Shown piece after piece: positions 45,816 through 59,633 of a stretch of 64,000 nt of DNA (position 1 is the stretch's first letter; every line of letters starts with the position of its first letter). The stretch lies in the NCBI GenBank assembly GCA_951213105.1, contig OX578136.1, positions 160,010,178 through 160,074,177 on the forward strand, given 5' to 3'. The stretch is from Amaurobius ferox (Eukaryota > Arthropoda > Arachnida > Araneae > Amaurobiidae). The translations under genes and the position numbers were made by a program. Under the pieces are notes generated by a model. The model ran no database searches, was not told the DNA's origin, and saw only the letters and a program-made list of their open reading frames with translations.

Positions 45816-47383
45816 TCTATTATCTATCCGTATATACTAATTGCCAAGTGTCCGTCTGTCTGTCTGTCTGTCTGTCCGTCTGTCTGTCTGTCCGTCTGTC
45901 TGTCACGCCTTTTTTAGGCACTTCCCGAATAGATAGAGACTTGCAATTTGGTACACGGCTCGGTCGTTCGATAAAACCCCCTGGAAAAATCGAATTTTTC
46001 GAAAACGTTCTATAGAGGGGGTGCCCCACACCAAAACGTTCGAAAAGTGAAATGACAGGAAAGCATGCTTTGCGATGAGATAGAGACTTCAAATTTGGTG
46101 TATGGGTAAATCGTTCGAAAGGAAGAAAGTGTGCAATTTCAGATTTCCAATATTTTCTACTTAAGGGGGGGGTGCAGCACACCAAAACGTTCGAAAAGTG
46201 AAATGATAGGAGAGCATGCTTTGCGATGAGGTAGAGACTTCAAATTTGGTGTATGGGTAAATCACTCGAAAGTAAGAAAGTGTGCAATTTCAGATTTGCA
46301 ATATTTTCTGCTTAAGGGGGAGGGGGGTGCAGCATACCAAAACGTTCGAAAAGTGAAATGATAGGAAAGAATGCTTTGCGATGAGGTAGAGACTTCAAAT
46401 TTGGTGTATGGGTAAATCGCTCGAAAGGAAGAAAGTGTGCAATTTCAGATTCAGATTTCCAATATTTTCTACTTAAGGGGGGGTGCAGCATACCAAAACG
46501 TTCGAAAAGTGATATGATAGGAGGGCATGCTTTGCGATGAGAGAGAGACTTTAAGTTTGGAAGTAAATCGTTTGAAACAAAGAAAGTGCGGAATTTCAGA
46601 TTTCCAATATTTTCTACTTAAGGGGGTGCCGCACACAAAAATGTTCGATTTTCCGTCTACAGGGGGTGCTCCACACCAAAACGTTCGAAAAGTGAAATGA
46701 TAGGAAAGCATGCTTTGCGATGATATAGTGACTTCAGATTTGGTGTATGGGTAAATTGTTCGAAAGGCAGATAGTGTGCATTTTCAGATTTCCAATATTT
46801 TCTACTCAAGGGGGTGCCGCACACCAAAACGTTCGAAAAGTGAAATGATAGGAAAGCCTACTTTGCGATAAGATAGGGACTTCAAATTTGGTATATAGGT
46901 AAACCGTTCGAAAGGAAGAAAGTGTGTAATTTCAGATTTCCAATATTTCCTACTTAAGGGGGTGCCGCACACAAAAAAGTTCGATTTTCCGAATAAATGA
47001 GAAACGGCCACTTTAAAATTTGGTAGAGGCTCAAAATTTTATATATAGACTAATCATTTGATGAAAACACCCAAAACGAATATAATTTTTCAAAAATGTT
47101 CGTTAAAGGGGGGTTCTCCAGAGGAAAACGTTCGAAATGTGAATTGATAAAAAAAAACATGCTTCGAAATATGATACAGACTTCAAATTTGGTGTACAGG
47201 TAGATAGTTCGAAAGGAAGAACATGTGCAATTTCAGTTTGCCGATATTTTGAACTTTTGGGGGTGCCTCAAAACTAAATGTTCGATTTGTCGAATAAATA
47301 AGAAACGCGAATTATTAAAAAATTTACATTATTCAGGGATTGCTTAATGTGGGGCCGTTGATTTTCAACGGGTATGCGGCTAG
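45816..47383 (+). mobile_element. Helitron array unit 1 (1,568 bp)
   Basis: It has the TC 5' end after host A, a (CTGT)n run at 45851-45903 and eight or so subrepeats. Its 3' end reads GTATGCGG-CTAG. Confidence 0.8.
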
Positions 47384-48639
47384 TCTATCTTCTATTTTTA
47401 TATATACTAATTGCCAAGTGTCCGTCTGTCTGTCTGTCCGTCTGTCTGTCACGCCTTTTTTAGGCACTTCCCGAATAGATAGAGACTTGAAATTTGGTAC
47501 ACGGCTCGGTCGTTCGATAAAAGCCCCTGGAAAAATCGAATTTTTCGAAAACGTTCTATAGAGGGGATGCCCCACACCAAAACGTTCGAAATGTGAAATG
47601 ACGGGAAAGCATGCTTTGCGATGAGATAGAGACTTCAAATTTGGTATATGGGTAAATCACTCGAAAGGAAGAAAATGTGCAATTTCAGATTTCCAATATT
47701 TTCTCCTTAAGGGGGGGTGAAGCACACCAAAACGTTCGAAAAGTGATATGATAGGAGAGCATGCTTTGCGATGAGATAGAGACTTCAAGTTTGGAGTGTG
47801 GGTAAATCGTTTGAAACAAAGAAATTGTGCAATTTCAGATTTCCAATATTTTCTACTTAAGGGGGTGCGCACACCAAAATGTTCGATTTACAGAAAAAAT
47901 AAGAAAACGCTCCTTTAAAATTTGATAGAGGCTTGTAATTTAGTATATGGGCTAATCATTTGACGGAAACACGCAAGACGAATATAGTTTTTCAACAATG
48001 TTCGTTTAAGGGGGTGCTAAAGAGTGAAACGTTCGAAAAGTGAATTGCTAAAAAAACATGTTTCGAAATGAGACAGATATATCAAATTTGGTGTAAGGGT
48101 AGATGGTTTGAAAGGAAGAAAGTGTGAAATTTCAGATTTCCAATATTTGTTACTTTCAGAGGTGCGCACACTAATATGTTCGATTTTCCGAATAAAGGAG
48201 AAATGCTCCTTTTAAAACGTGATAGAGGCTTGATATTTGGTATATGGGTTAATCATTTGATAGAAATCACAAAAAGAGTAGAGTTTTTCAATAATGTGTA
48301 TTTAAGGGGTAGACACTCCGCACAAAAGTATTCGAAAGGTGAAATGCTAGAAAAGCATGCTTCGCTATAAGATAGAGACTTCAAATTTGGTGCTCTTCCT
48401 TTTAAATGTGATAGAGGCTTGATATTTGGTATATGGACCAATAATCTGATAAAAAACACAAGACAAACAGAGGAAGAAATCCGCAAATTTAGTTTCCCAA
48501 TATTTTCTTCTTTAGGGGGTTCTGCACACCAAAATATTCCATTTGTCGAATATATGTGAAACGCGAATTATTATAAAATTTACATTATTCAGTGGTTGCT
48601 TATTGCGAGACCGTTGATTTTCAACGGGTATTCGGCTAG
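47384..48639 (+). mobile_element. Helitron array unit 2 (1,256 bp)
   Basis: The exact CTAG|TC junction with unit 1 gives a complete TC-to-CTAG unit. The last part (from about 47706) belongs to the 2,438-bp duplication. Confidence 0.8.
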
Positions 48640-51600
48640 TATATACTAATTGCCAAGTGTCCGTCAGTCTGTCCGTCTGTCTGTCCGTCTGTCTGTCACG
48701 CTTTTTTTAGGCACTTCCCGAATAGATAGAGACTTGCAATTTGGTACACGGCTCGATTCCAGGGGCTCGATCGTTCGATAAAAACCCCTGGAAAAAATCG
48801 AATTTTTCGAAAACATTCTATAGAGGGGGTGCCCCACACCAAAACTTTCGAAAAGTGAAATGATGGGAAAGCATTTTTTGCGATGAGATAGAGACTTCAA
48901 ATTTGTTGTAATGGTAAACCGTTCGAAAGGAAAAAGTGCACAATTTCAGATTTCGAATATTTTCTACTTAAGGGGGTGCCGTACACCAAAATGTTTGATT
49001 TACCGAATAAAAGAGAAACGGCTACTTTAAAATTTGATACAGGCTTTAAATTTGGTACATGGGCTAAGCATTTGATGAAAACACCCAAAACGAATATAGT
49101 TTTCTAAACTGTTCGTTTAGGGGGTGATCCACACCAAAACGTTCGAAAAGTGAAATGATAGGAAAGTATGCTTTGCGATAAGATAGAGACTTCAAATTTG
49201 GTGTATGAGTAAACCGTTTGAAAAGAAGAAAGTGTACAATTTCAAATTTAGAATATTTTCTACTTAAGAGGGTTCTGCACACCAAAATGTTCGATTTACC
49301 AAATAAATGAGAAACGGCTACTTTAAAATTTGATAGAGGCTTGAAATTTGGTATATGGGCTAATCATTTGATGAAGACACCCAAAACGAATATATTTTTC
49401 TAAAATGCTCGTTTAGCGGGTGCTCCACACCAAAACGTTCGAAATGTGAAATGATAGGAAAGTATGCTTTGCGATAAGATAGAGACTTCAAATTTGGTGT
49501 ATGGGTAAACCGTTTGAAAGGAAGAAAGTATACAATTTCAGATTTCGAATATTTTCTACTTAAGGGTGTGTCGCACACCGCATTGTTCGATTTACCGAAT
49601 AAACGAGAGACGACTACATTAAAATTTGATAGAGACTCTATATTTGGTATATGGGTGAATAATGTGATAATCTATCTGTCTATCTATCTATCTATATATA
49701 CTAATTGCCAAGTGTCCGTCTGTCTGTCAGTCTGTCTGTCACGCTCTTTTTAGGCACTTCCCGAATAGATAGAGCCTTGCAATTTGGTACACGGCTCGGT
49801 CGTTCGATAAGCCCCCCTGGAAAAATCGAATTTTCCGAAAACGGTCTACAGAGGGGGTGCCCCACACCAAAACGTTCGAAAAGTGAAATGATGGGAAAGC
49901 ATAATTTGCGAGGAGATAGAGACTTAAAATTTGGTGTATTGGTAAATCATTCGAAAAGAAGAAAGTGTGCAATTTCAGATTTCCAATATTTTCTACTTAA
50001 GGCGGTGCCGCACACTAAAACGTTCGGAAAGTGAGATGATAAGAAAGCATGCTTTGTGATGAGGTAGAGACTTTAAATTTGTTGTATGGGTAAATCGTTC
50101 GAAAGGAAGAAAGTGTGCAATTTCAAATTTCCAATATTTTCTGCTTAAGGGGGGGTGAAGCACACCAAAACGTTCGAAAAGTGATATGATAGGAGAGCAT
50201 GCTTTGCGATGAGATAGAGACTTCAAGTTTGGAGTGTGGGTAAATCGTTTGAAACAAAGAAATTGTGCAATTTCAGATTTCCAATATTTTCTACTTAAGG
50301 GGGTGCGCACACCAAAATGTTCGATTTACAGAAAAAATAAGAAAACGCTCCTTTAAAATTTGATAGAGGCTTGTAATTTAGTATATGGGCTAATCATTTG
50401 ACGGAAACACGCAAGACGAATATAGTTTTTCAACAATGTTCGTTTAAGGGGGTGCTAAAGAGTGAAACGTTCGAAAAGTGAATTGCTAAAAAAACATGTT
50501 TCGAAATGAGACAGATATATCAAATTTGGTGTAAGGGTAGATGGTTTGAAAGGAAGAAAGTGTGAAATTTCAGATTTCCAATATTTGTTACTTTCAGAGG
50601 TGCGCACACTAATATGTTCGATTTTCCGAATAAAGGAGAAATGCTCCTTTTAAAACGTGATAGAGGCTTGATATTTGGTATATGGGTTAATCATTTGATA
50701 GAAATCACAAAAAGAGTAGAGTTTTTCAATAATGTGTATTTAAGGGGTAGACACTCCGCACAAAAGTATTCGAAAGGTGAAATGCTAGAAAAGCATGCTT
50801 CGCTATAAGATAGAGACTTCAAATTTGGTGCTCTTCCTTTTAAATGTGATAGAGGCTTGATATTTGGTATATGGACCAATAATCTGATAAAAAACACAAG
50901 ACAAACAGAGGAAGAAATCCGCAAATTTAGTTTCCCAATATTTTCTTCTTTAGGGGGTTCTGCACACCAAAATATTCCATTTGTCGAATATATGTGAAAC
51001 GCGAATTATTATAAAATTTACATTATTCAGTGGTTGCTTATTGCGAGACCGTTGATTTTCAACGGGTATTCGGCTAGTATATACTAATTGCCAAGTGTCC
51101 GTCAGTCTGTCCGTCTGTCTGTCCGTCTGTCTGTCACGCTTTTTTTAGGCACTTCCCGAATAGATAGAGACTTGCAATTTGGTACACGGCTCGATTCCAG
51201 GGGCTCGATCGTTCGATAAAAACCCCTGGAAAAAATCGAATTTTTCGAAAACATTCTATAGAGGGGGTGCCCCACACCAAAACTTTCGAAAAGTGAAATG
51301 ATGGGAAAGCATTTTTTGCGATGAGATAGAGACTTCAAATTTGTTGTAATGGTAAACCGTTCGAAAGGAAAAAGTGCACAATTTCAGATTTCGAATATTT
51401 TCTACTTAAGGGGGTGCCGTACACCAAAATGTTTGATTTACCGAATAAAAGAGAAACGGCTACTTTAAAATTTGATACAGGCTTTAAATTTGGTACATGG
51501 GCTAAGCATTTGATGAAAACACCCAAAACGAATATAGTTTTCTAAACTGTTCGTTTAGGGGGTGATCCACACCAAAACGTTCGAAAAGTGAAATGATAGG

Positions 51601-52581
51601 AAAGTATGCTTTGCGATAAGATAGAGACTTCAAATTTGGTGTATGAGTAAACCGTTTGAAAAGAAGAAAGTGTACAATTTCAAATTTAGAATATTTTCTA
51701 CTTAAGAGGGTTCTGCACACCAAAATGTTCGATTTACCAAATAAATGAGAAACGGCTACTTTAAAATTTGATAGAGGCTTGAAATTTGGTATATGGGCTA
51801 ATCATTTGATGAAGACACCCAAAACGAATATATTTTTCTAAAATGCTCGTTTAGCGGGTGCTCCACACCAAAACGTTCGAAATGTGAAATGATAGGAAAG
51901 TATGCTTTGCGATAAGATAGAGACTTCAAATTTGGTGTATGGGTAAACCGTTTGAAAGGAAGAAAGTATACAATTTCAGATTTCGAATATTTTCTACTTA
52001 AGGGTGTGTCGCACACCGCATTGTTCGATTTACCGAATAAACGAGAGACGACTACATTAAAATTTGATAGAGACTCTATATTTGGTATATGGGTGAATAA
52101 TGTGATAATCTATCTGTCTATCTATCTATCTATATATACTAATTGCCAAGTGTCCGTCTGTCTGTCAGTCTGTCTGTCACGCTCTTTTTAGGCACTTCCC
52201 GAATAGATAGAGCCTTGCAATTTGGTACACGGCTCGGTCGTTCGATAAGCCCCCCTGGAAAAATCGAATTTTCCGAAAACGGTCTACAGAGGGGGTGCCC
52301 CACACCAAAACGTTCGAAAAGTGAAATGATGGGAAAGCATAATTTGCGAGGAGATAGAGACTTAAAATTTGGTGTATTGGTAAATCATTCGAAAAGAAGA
52401 AAGTGTGCAATTTCAGATTTCCAATATTTTCTACTTAAGGCGGTGCCGCACACTAAAACGTTCGGAAAGTGAGATGATAAGAAAGCATGCTTTGTGATGA
52501 GGTAGAGACTTTAAATTTGTTGTATGGGTAAATCGTTCGAAAGGAAGAAAGTGTGCAATTTCAAATTTCCAATATTTTCTG
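47706..52581 (+). repeat. 2,438-bp near-exact tandem duplication
   Basis: 47706-50143 recurs as 50144-52581. Frames in the first copy (for example 48176-48370, 48664-48900, 49705-50034) recur with identical translation exactly 2,438 bp downstream. Both ends fall in the same CTTAAGGGGG subrepeat word, as expected of unequal recombination between subrepeats or of an assembly overlap. Confidence 0.9.
48640..51077 (+). mobile_element. Helitron array unit 3 (2,438 bp)
   Basis: It contains an extra internal 5' end (TCTATCTGTCTATC at 49671, then TACTAATTGCC) with no matching 3' end of its own. Its length equals the duplication period because the unit boundary was copied. Confidence 0.8.
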
Positions 52582-54034
52582 CTTAAGGGGGTGCTGCCCA
52601 CCAAAATTTTCGAATTACAGATTAAATGAGAAAATGCACATTTAAAATTTGATGGAGGCTGGAAATTTGGTATATGGGCTAATCATTTGACGAAAACACC
52701 CAAGACAAATATAGTTTTTCAAAAATGTTCGTTTAAGGGGGTGCTCCAGTGTAAAACGTTCGAAAAGTGAATTGATAAAAAACCATGCTTCAGAATGATA
52801 TAGAGGTATCAAATTTGGTATAAGGATAAATAGTTTGAAAGGAAGAAAGTGTACAATGTCAGTTTACCAATATTTTCTACTTTAGGGAGTGCCGTACACC
52901 TAAATGTTCGATTTTCGGGATAAAAGAGAAACGCCCCTTTTAAAACGTGATAGAGGCTTGATATTTGATATATGAGCAAATCATCTGACAGAAATCACAA
53001 AAATAATAGAGTTTTTCAAAAAATGTATAGTTAAGGGGGTGGGTACTCCACACAAAAGCATTCGAAAGATGATATGCTAGAAAAGCATGCTTCGCGATGA
53101 GATAGAGACTTCAAATTTGGTGTACAGGAAAAAAGTTGGAAAGGAAGAAAGTGTGCAATTTCAGTTTTCCAACATTTGTTATTATGGGGGGTGCCACTCA
53201 CTAAAATATTCGATTTACCGAACAAATGAAAAGGCCTCCTTTACAATGTGATAGAGACTTGAAATTTAGTATATGGGCTAACCATTTGACAAAAAAACCA
53301 AATATGAATACAGTTTGACAAAAATGTTCTTTAACGTGGTGCTACACAGAAAAACGTTCAAAAGATGAAGTGATAGAAAAACATGCTTCTAGATAGGATA
53401 GCGACTTGGTGTACGGTTAGATAGTTGGAAAGGAAGAGAGTGTGAAATTTCAGATTTCCTATATTTGCTACTTTAAGGGGTTTGGTGTGCGGCACCCCCT
53501 TAAGTAGAAAATATTCGAAATCTGAAATTGTGCACTTATTTCCTTTCGAACGGTTTACCCATACAACAAATTTGAAGTCTCTCTCTCATCGCAAAGTATG
53601 CTTTCCCATCATTTCACTTTTCGGTTTACACTTATATGTTCGATTTTCCGAATAAATGAGGCACGCTTCCTTTAAATGTGATAGAGGCTTGATATTTAGT
53701 ATATGGGCCAATCATCTGATAAAAAACACAGGACAAACAGAGTTTTCCAAAAATGTTCATTTATGGATGTGCTTCACAGAAAAAAGTTCCAAAGGAGAAA
53801 TAATAATATAGGGGTGCCTCGGAATGAGATAGACTTTAATTTGGTGTAAGGGTAGATAATTCGAAAGGATGAAATGCTCAAATTTAGTTTCCCAATATTT
53901 TCTTCTTTAGGGGGTTCTGCACATAAAAATATTCGATTTGTCGAATAAATGTCAAACGCGAATGAATAAAAAATTTACATTATTCAAGGGTTGCTTATTG
54001 TGATACCGTTGATTTTCAACGGGTATTCGGCTAG
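51078..54034 (+). mobile_element. Helitron array unit 4 (2,957 bp)
   Basis: The first 1.5 kb repeats unit 3. There is an internal 5' end at about 52109 and an inverted subrepeat at 53478-53627. Confidence 0.8.
53478..53627 (-). repeat. inverted subrepeat inside the array
   Basis: GTGTGCGGCACCCCCTTAAG, GAAATCTGAAATTGTGCAC and CATCATTTCACTTTTCGG are the reverse complement of the standard subrepeat, which is otherwise always in plus orientation. It is about 150 bp, one subrepeat long. Confidence 0.85.
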
Positions 54035-55773
54035 TATATACTAATTGCCAAGTGTCCGTCTGTCTGTCACGCCTTTTTCAGGCACTTCCCGAATAGATAG
54101 AGACTTGCAATTTGGTACACGGCTTGGTCTTTCGATAAAACCCCCTGGAAAAATCGAATTTTCCGAAAACGTACTATAGAGTGGGTGCCCCACACCAAAA
54201 CGTTCGAAAAGTGAAAAGATGGGAAAGCATACTTTGCGAGAAGATAGAGACTTCAAATTTGGTGTATAGGTAAATTATTCGAAAGGATGAAAGTGTGCTA
54301 TTTCAGATTTCCAATATTTTCTACTTAAGGGGGTGCCGCACACCAAAACGTTCGAAAAGTGAAATGGTAGGAAAGCATGCTGTGCGATGAGATAGAGACT
54401 TCAAATTCGGTGTATCGGTAAACCGTTCGAAAGGGAGAAAATGTGCAATTTCAGATTTCCAATATTTTCTACTTAAGGGGTTGTTGCGCACCAAAACATT
54501 CGATTTACCGAATAAATGAGAAAAGGTATCTTTAAAATTTGATAGAGGCTTAAAATTTGGTATATGGGCTAATAATTTGACGAAAATACCCAATACGAAT
54601 ACAGTTTTTCAAAAATGTTCGTTTAAGGGGGTGATCCAGACTAAAACGTTCTAAAAGTCAATTGATAAAAAAAACCATGCTTTGGAATGAGATAGAGATA
54701 ATAAATTTAGTGTAACGGTGGATAGTTTGAAAGGTAGAAAGTGTACAATTTCAGTTTACCAATATTTTCTACTTTAGGGTGTGCCGCACACCAAAATGTT
54801 CGATTTTCGGAATAAAGGAGAAACGCTCCTTTAAAAACGTGATAGAGGCTTTATATTTGGTATATGGGCGAATCATTTCATAGAAATCACAAAAAGAATA
54901 GTTTTTTAAAAAAATGTATAATTAAGGGGGTGGGTACTCCAAATAAAAGCATTCGAAAGATGAAATGCTAGAAAAGCATGCTTCACGATGAGATAGAGAC
55001 TTCAAATTTGGTGTACGGGTTTTGGTATTTCAGTCATCCAACGTTTACTATTGTAGGGGGGTGCCGATCACTAAAATGTTCGATTTGCCGAACAAATAAA
55101 AAACGCCTCCTTTACAATGTGATAGAAGCTTGAAATTTAGTATATGGGATAACCATTTGACAAAAAAACCAAACATAAATACAGTTTGACAAAAATATTC
55201 ATTAACGGGGTGCTACACAGAAAAACGTTCGAAAGGTGAAGTGATAGAAAAAACATGCTTCTCGATAAGTTATAGGCTTCAAATTTGGTGTATGGGTAGA
55301 TAGTTTGAAAGGAAGAAATCGTGAAATTTCAGATTTCCAATATTTGCTACCTTAAGGGGTGCCGCACACTAATATGTTCGATTTTTCGAATAAATGAGGC
55401 AAGCTTCTTTTTAAATATGATAGAGGCTTGATATTCGGTATATGGGCCAATCATCTGATAAATAACCCAAGACAAAGAGAGTTTTTCCAAAATGTTCATT
55501 TATGGGTGTGCTTCACAGAAAAAAGTTCCAAAGGAGAAATCCTAATATAGGGGTGCCTCGAGATGAGATAGACTTTAATGTGGTGTACCGGTAAATAATT
55601 CGAAAGGAAGAAATGCGGAAATTTAGTTTCCCAATATTTTCTTCTTTAGGGGGTTCTGCACACCAAAATATTCGATTTGTCGAATAAATGTGAATCGCGA
55701 ATTATTAAAAAATTTACATTATTCAGGGGTTACTTATTGCGAGACCGTTGATTTTCAACGGGTATTCGGCTAG
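54035..55773 (+). mobile_element. Helitron array unit 5 (1,739 bp)
   Basis: It starts TATATACTAATTGCC after CTAG and ends with CCGTTGA...TCAACGG hairpin and CTAG. Confidence 0.8.
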
Positions 55774-58126
55774 TATATATTAATTGCCATGTGTCCGTCT
55801 GTCTTTCACGCTTTTTTTAGGCTCTTCCCGAATAGATAGAGACTTGCAATTTGGTTCACGGCTCAGTTGTTCTATGAAACCCCCTGGAAAAATCGAATTT
55901 TTTGAAAACGATCTATAGAGGGGGTGCCCCACACCAAAACGTTCGAAAAGTGAAAGGACGGGAAAGCATGCTTTGCGATGAGATAGAGACTTCAAATTTG
56001 GTATATGGGTAAATCACTCGAAAGGAAGAAAGTGTGCAATTTCAGGTTTCTAATATTTTCTACTTTAGGGGGTGCCGCACACCAAAACGTTCGAAAAGTG
56101 AAATGGTAGGAAAGCATGCTGTGCGATGAGATAGAGACTTCAAATTCGGTGTATGGGTAAACCGTTCGAAAGGGAGAAAATGTGCAATTTCAGATTTCCA
56201 ATATTTTCTACTTAAGGGGATGCCGCACATTAAAACGTTCGAAAAGTGAAATGATAGGAAAGAATGCTTTGCGACGAGGTAGATACTTCAAATTTGGTGT
56301 ATGGGTAAATCCTTTGAAAAGGAGAAAATGTGCAATTTCAGATTTCCAATATTTTCAACTTAAGGGTGGGCCGCACACTAAAATTTTCGAAAAGTGAAAT
56401 GAAGGGAAAGTATGCTTTGCAATGAGGTAAAGACTTCAAATATGGTGTATGGGTAAATCGTTCGAAAGGAAGAAAGTGTGCAATTTCAGATTTCCAATAT
56501 TTTCTACTTAAGGGGGTGCCGCACACCAAAATGTTCTATTTACAGAAGAAATGAGAAAACGCTCCTTTAAAATTTAATAGAGGCTTGAAATGTGGTATAT
56601 GGGCTAATCATTTGAAAAGAAACACCCAAAACGAATATAGTTTTCTAAAATTTTCTTTTAGTGGGTGCTCCAGAGAAAAACGTTTTAAAGATGAATTGAT
56701 AAAAAAAACACGGAAATACGGTTGAGGTACAGATTTCAAATTTGGTGTATGGGTAGATATTTTGGAAGGAAGAAAGTGTACAATTTCAATTTTCCAATTT
56801 TTCTACTTTAGGAGGAGCCGCACACCAAAATATTCGATTTGCAGAATAAATGGGAAAACGCTCCTTTAAAATTTGATAGAGGCTTGAAATTCGGTATATG
56901 GGCTAATCATTTGATGGAAACACCCAAGACAAATATAGTTTTTCAAAAATGTTCGTTTAAAAGGGTGCTCCAGAGTAAAACGGTCGAAAAGTGAATTGAT
57001 AAAGAACCATGCTTCGGATTGAGATAGAGATATCAAATTTGGTATAAGGGTAGATAGATTGAAAGGAAGAAAGTGTAAAATTCCAGTTTACCAATATTTT
57101 CTACTTTAGGGGGTGCCGCACACCAAAATGTTCGATTTTCGGAATAAAGGAGAAACGCCCCTTTTAAAACGTGATAGAGGCTTCATATTTGATATATGGG
57201 AAAATAATCTGACAGAAATCACAAAAAGTTTAGAGTTTTTCAAAAATGTATAGTTAAGGGGGTGGGTACTCCACACAAAAGCATTCGAAAGATGAAATGC
57301 TAGAAGAGTATGCTTCGCGATGAGATAGAGACTTCAAATTTAGTGTACGGTTAAAAGTTGGAAAGGAAGAAAGTGTGCAATTTCAGTTTTCCAACATTTG
57401 TTATTGTAGGGGGTTCCGCTCACTAAAATGTTCGATTTACCGAACAAATGAAAAACTCCTCCTTTACAATGTGATAGAGACTTAAAATTTAGTATATGAG
57501 CTAGCCATTTGACAAAAAAAAAACCAAAGATGATTGCAGTTTGACAAAAATGTTCTTTAAAGGGGTGTTACTCAGAAAAACGTTCGAAAGGTGAAGTGAT
57601 AGAAAAACATGCTTCTCGATAGGATAGCGACTTCAAATTTGATGTACGGGCAGATAGTTTGAAAGGAAGAGAGTGTGAATTTTTAGATTCCCAATATTTG
57701 CTACTTTAAGGGGTGCGCACACTAATATGTTCGATTTTCCTAATAAATGAGGCACGCTTCCTTTTAAATGTAATAGAGGCTTGATATTTGGTATTTGGAC
57801 CAATCATCTGATAAAAAACACGAGACAAACAGAGTTTTTCAAAAATGTTCATTTATGAATGTGCTTCACAGAAAAAAGTTCCTAAGGAGAAATAATAATA
57901 TAGGAGTGCCTCGGGATGAGATAGACTTTAATGTAGTGTAAGGGTAGCTAATTCGAAAGGAAGAAATGTTCGAATTTAGTTTCCCAATATTTTCTTCCTT
58001 AGAGGGTTCTGCACAGCAAAATATTCGATTTGTCGAATATATGTGAAACGCGAATTATTATAAAATTTACATTATTCAGTGGTTGCTTATTGCGAGACCG
58101 TTGATTTTCAACGGGTATTCGGCTAG
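55774..58126 (+). mobile_element. Helitron array unit 6 (2,353 bp)
   Basis: The 5' end is slightly changed (TATATTAATTGCCATGTG). Much of its middle is similar to unit 8. Confidence 0.8.
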
Positions 58127-59633
58127 TATATACTAATTGCCAAGTGTCCGTCTGTCTGTCCGTCTGTCTGTCACGCTTTTTTTTAGGTACTTCCCGCATA
58201 GATAGAGACTTGCAATTTGGTACACGGCTCGGTTGTTCGATAAAACCACCTGGAAAAATCGAAGTTTTCGAAAACGTTCTATAGAGGGGGTGCCCCACAC
58301 CAAAACGTTCGAAATGTGAAATGATGGGAAAGCATGCTTTGCGAAGAAATAGAGACTTTAAATTTGGTGTATGGGTAAACCGTTTGAAAGGAAGAAAGTG
58401 TACAATTTTAAATTTTGAATATTTTCTACTTAAGGGGGTGCCGCACACCGAATTGTTCGATTTACCGAATAAATGAGAGACGACTACATTAAAATTTGAT
58501 AGAGGCTTGATATTTGGTATATGGGTGAATAATGTGATAGTAAATCCAATGAGAATGGAAGAATCGAATTTTTCGAAAACGGTCTATGGAGGGGGTGCTC
58601 CATACCAAAACATTCGAAAAGTGAAATGATGGGAAAACATGCTTTGCGAGAAGTTAATGACTTCAAATTTGGTGTATTGGTAAATCATTTGAAAAAAAGA
58701 AAGTGTGCAATTTCAGATTTCCAATATTTTCTACTTAAGGCGGTGCCGCACACTAAAACTTTTGAAAAGTGAAATGATAGGAAAGCATGCCTTGCGATGA
58801 GGTAGAGACTTTAAATTTGGTGTATGGGTAAATCGTTCGAAAGGAAGAAAGTGTGCAATTTCAGTTTTCCAACATTTGTTATTATAGGGGGTGCCACTCA
58901 CTAAAATGTTCGATTTACCGAACAAATGAAAACGCCTCCTTTACTATGTGATAGAGACTTGAAATTTAGTACATGGGCTAACCATTTGACAAAAAAACCA
59001 AATATGAATACAGTTGGACAAAAATGTTCTTTTACGCGGTGCTACACAGAAAAACGTTCGAAAGGTTAAGTGATAGAAAAACATGCTTCTCGATAGGATA
59101 GCGCATTCAAATTTGATGTACGGGTAGATAGTTTGAAAGGAAGAGAGTGTGAAATTTCAGATTTCCTATATTTGCTACTTTAAGGGGTGCGCACACTTAT
59201 ATGTTCGATTTTCCGAATAAATGAGACACGCTTCCTTTAAATGAGATAGAGGTTTGATATTTGGTATATAGGCCAATCATCTGATAAAAAAGACAAGACA
59301 AACAGTGTTTTTCAAAAATGTTCATTTATGGATGTGCTTCACAGAAAAAAGTTCCAAAGGAGAAATAACAATATAGTGGTGCCTCGGGATGAAAGGGGTG
59401 CCTCGGGATGAGAAGGGTGCCTCGGGATCGGACTTTAATGTGGTGTAAGGGTAGAAAATTTGAAAGGAAAAAATGCTCAAATTTTGTTTCCCAATATTTT
59501 CTTTTTTAGGGGGTTCTGCACACCAAAATATTCGATTTGTCGAATAAATGTGAAACGTGAAATATTAAAAAATTTATATTATTCAGGGGTTTCTTATTGC
59601 GAGACCGTTGATTTTCAACGGGTATTCGGCTAG
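58127..59633 (+). mobile_element. Helitron array unit 7 (1,507 bp)
   Basis: Near 58540 it shows a scar (AATGTGATAGTAAATCC) where units 3 and 4 carry the internal 5' end. A GGTGCCTCGGGATGA word is locally triplicated at about 59390-59426. Confidence 0.75.
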
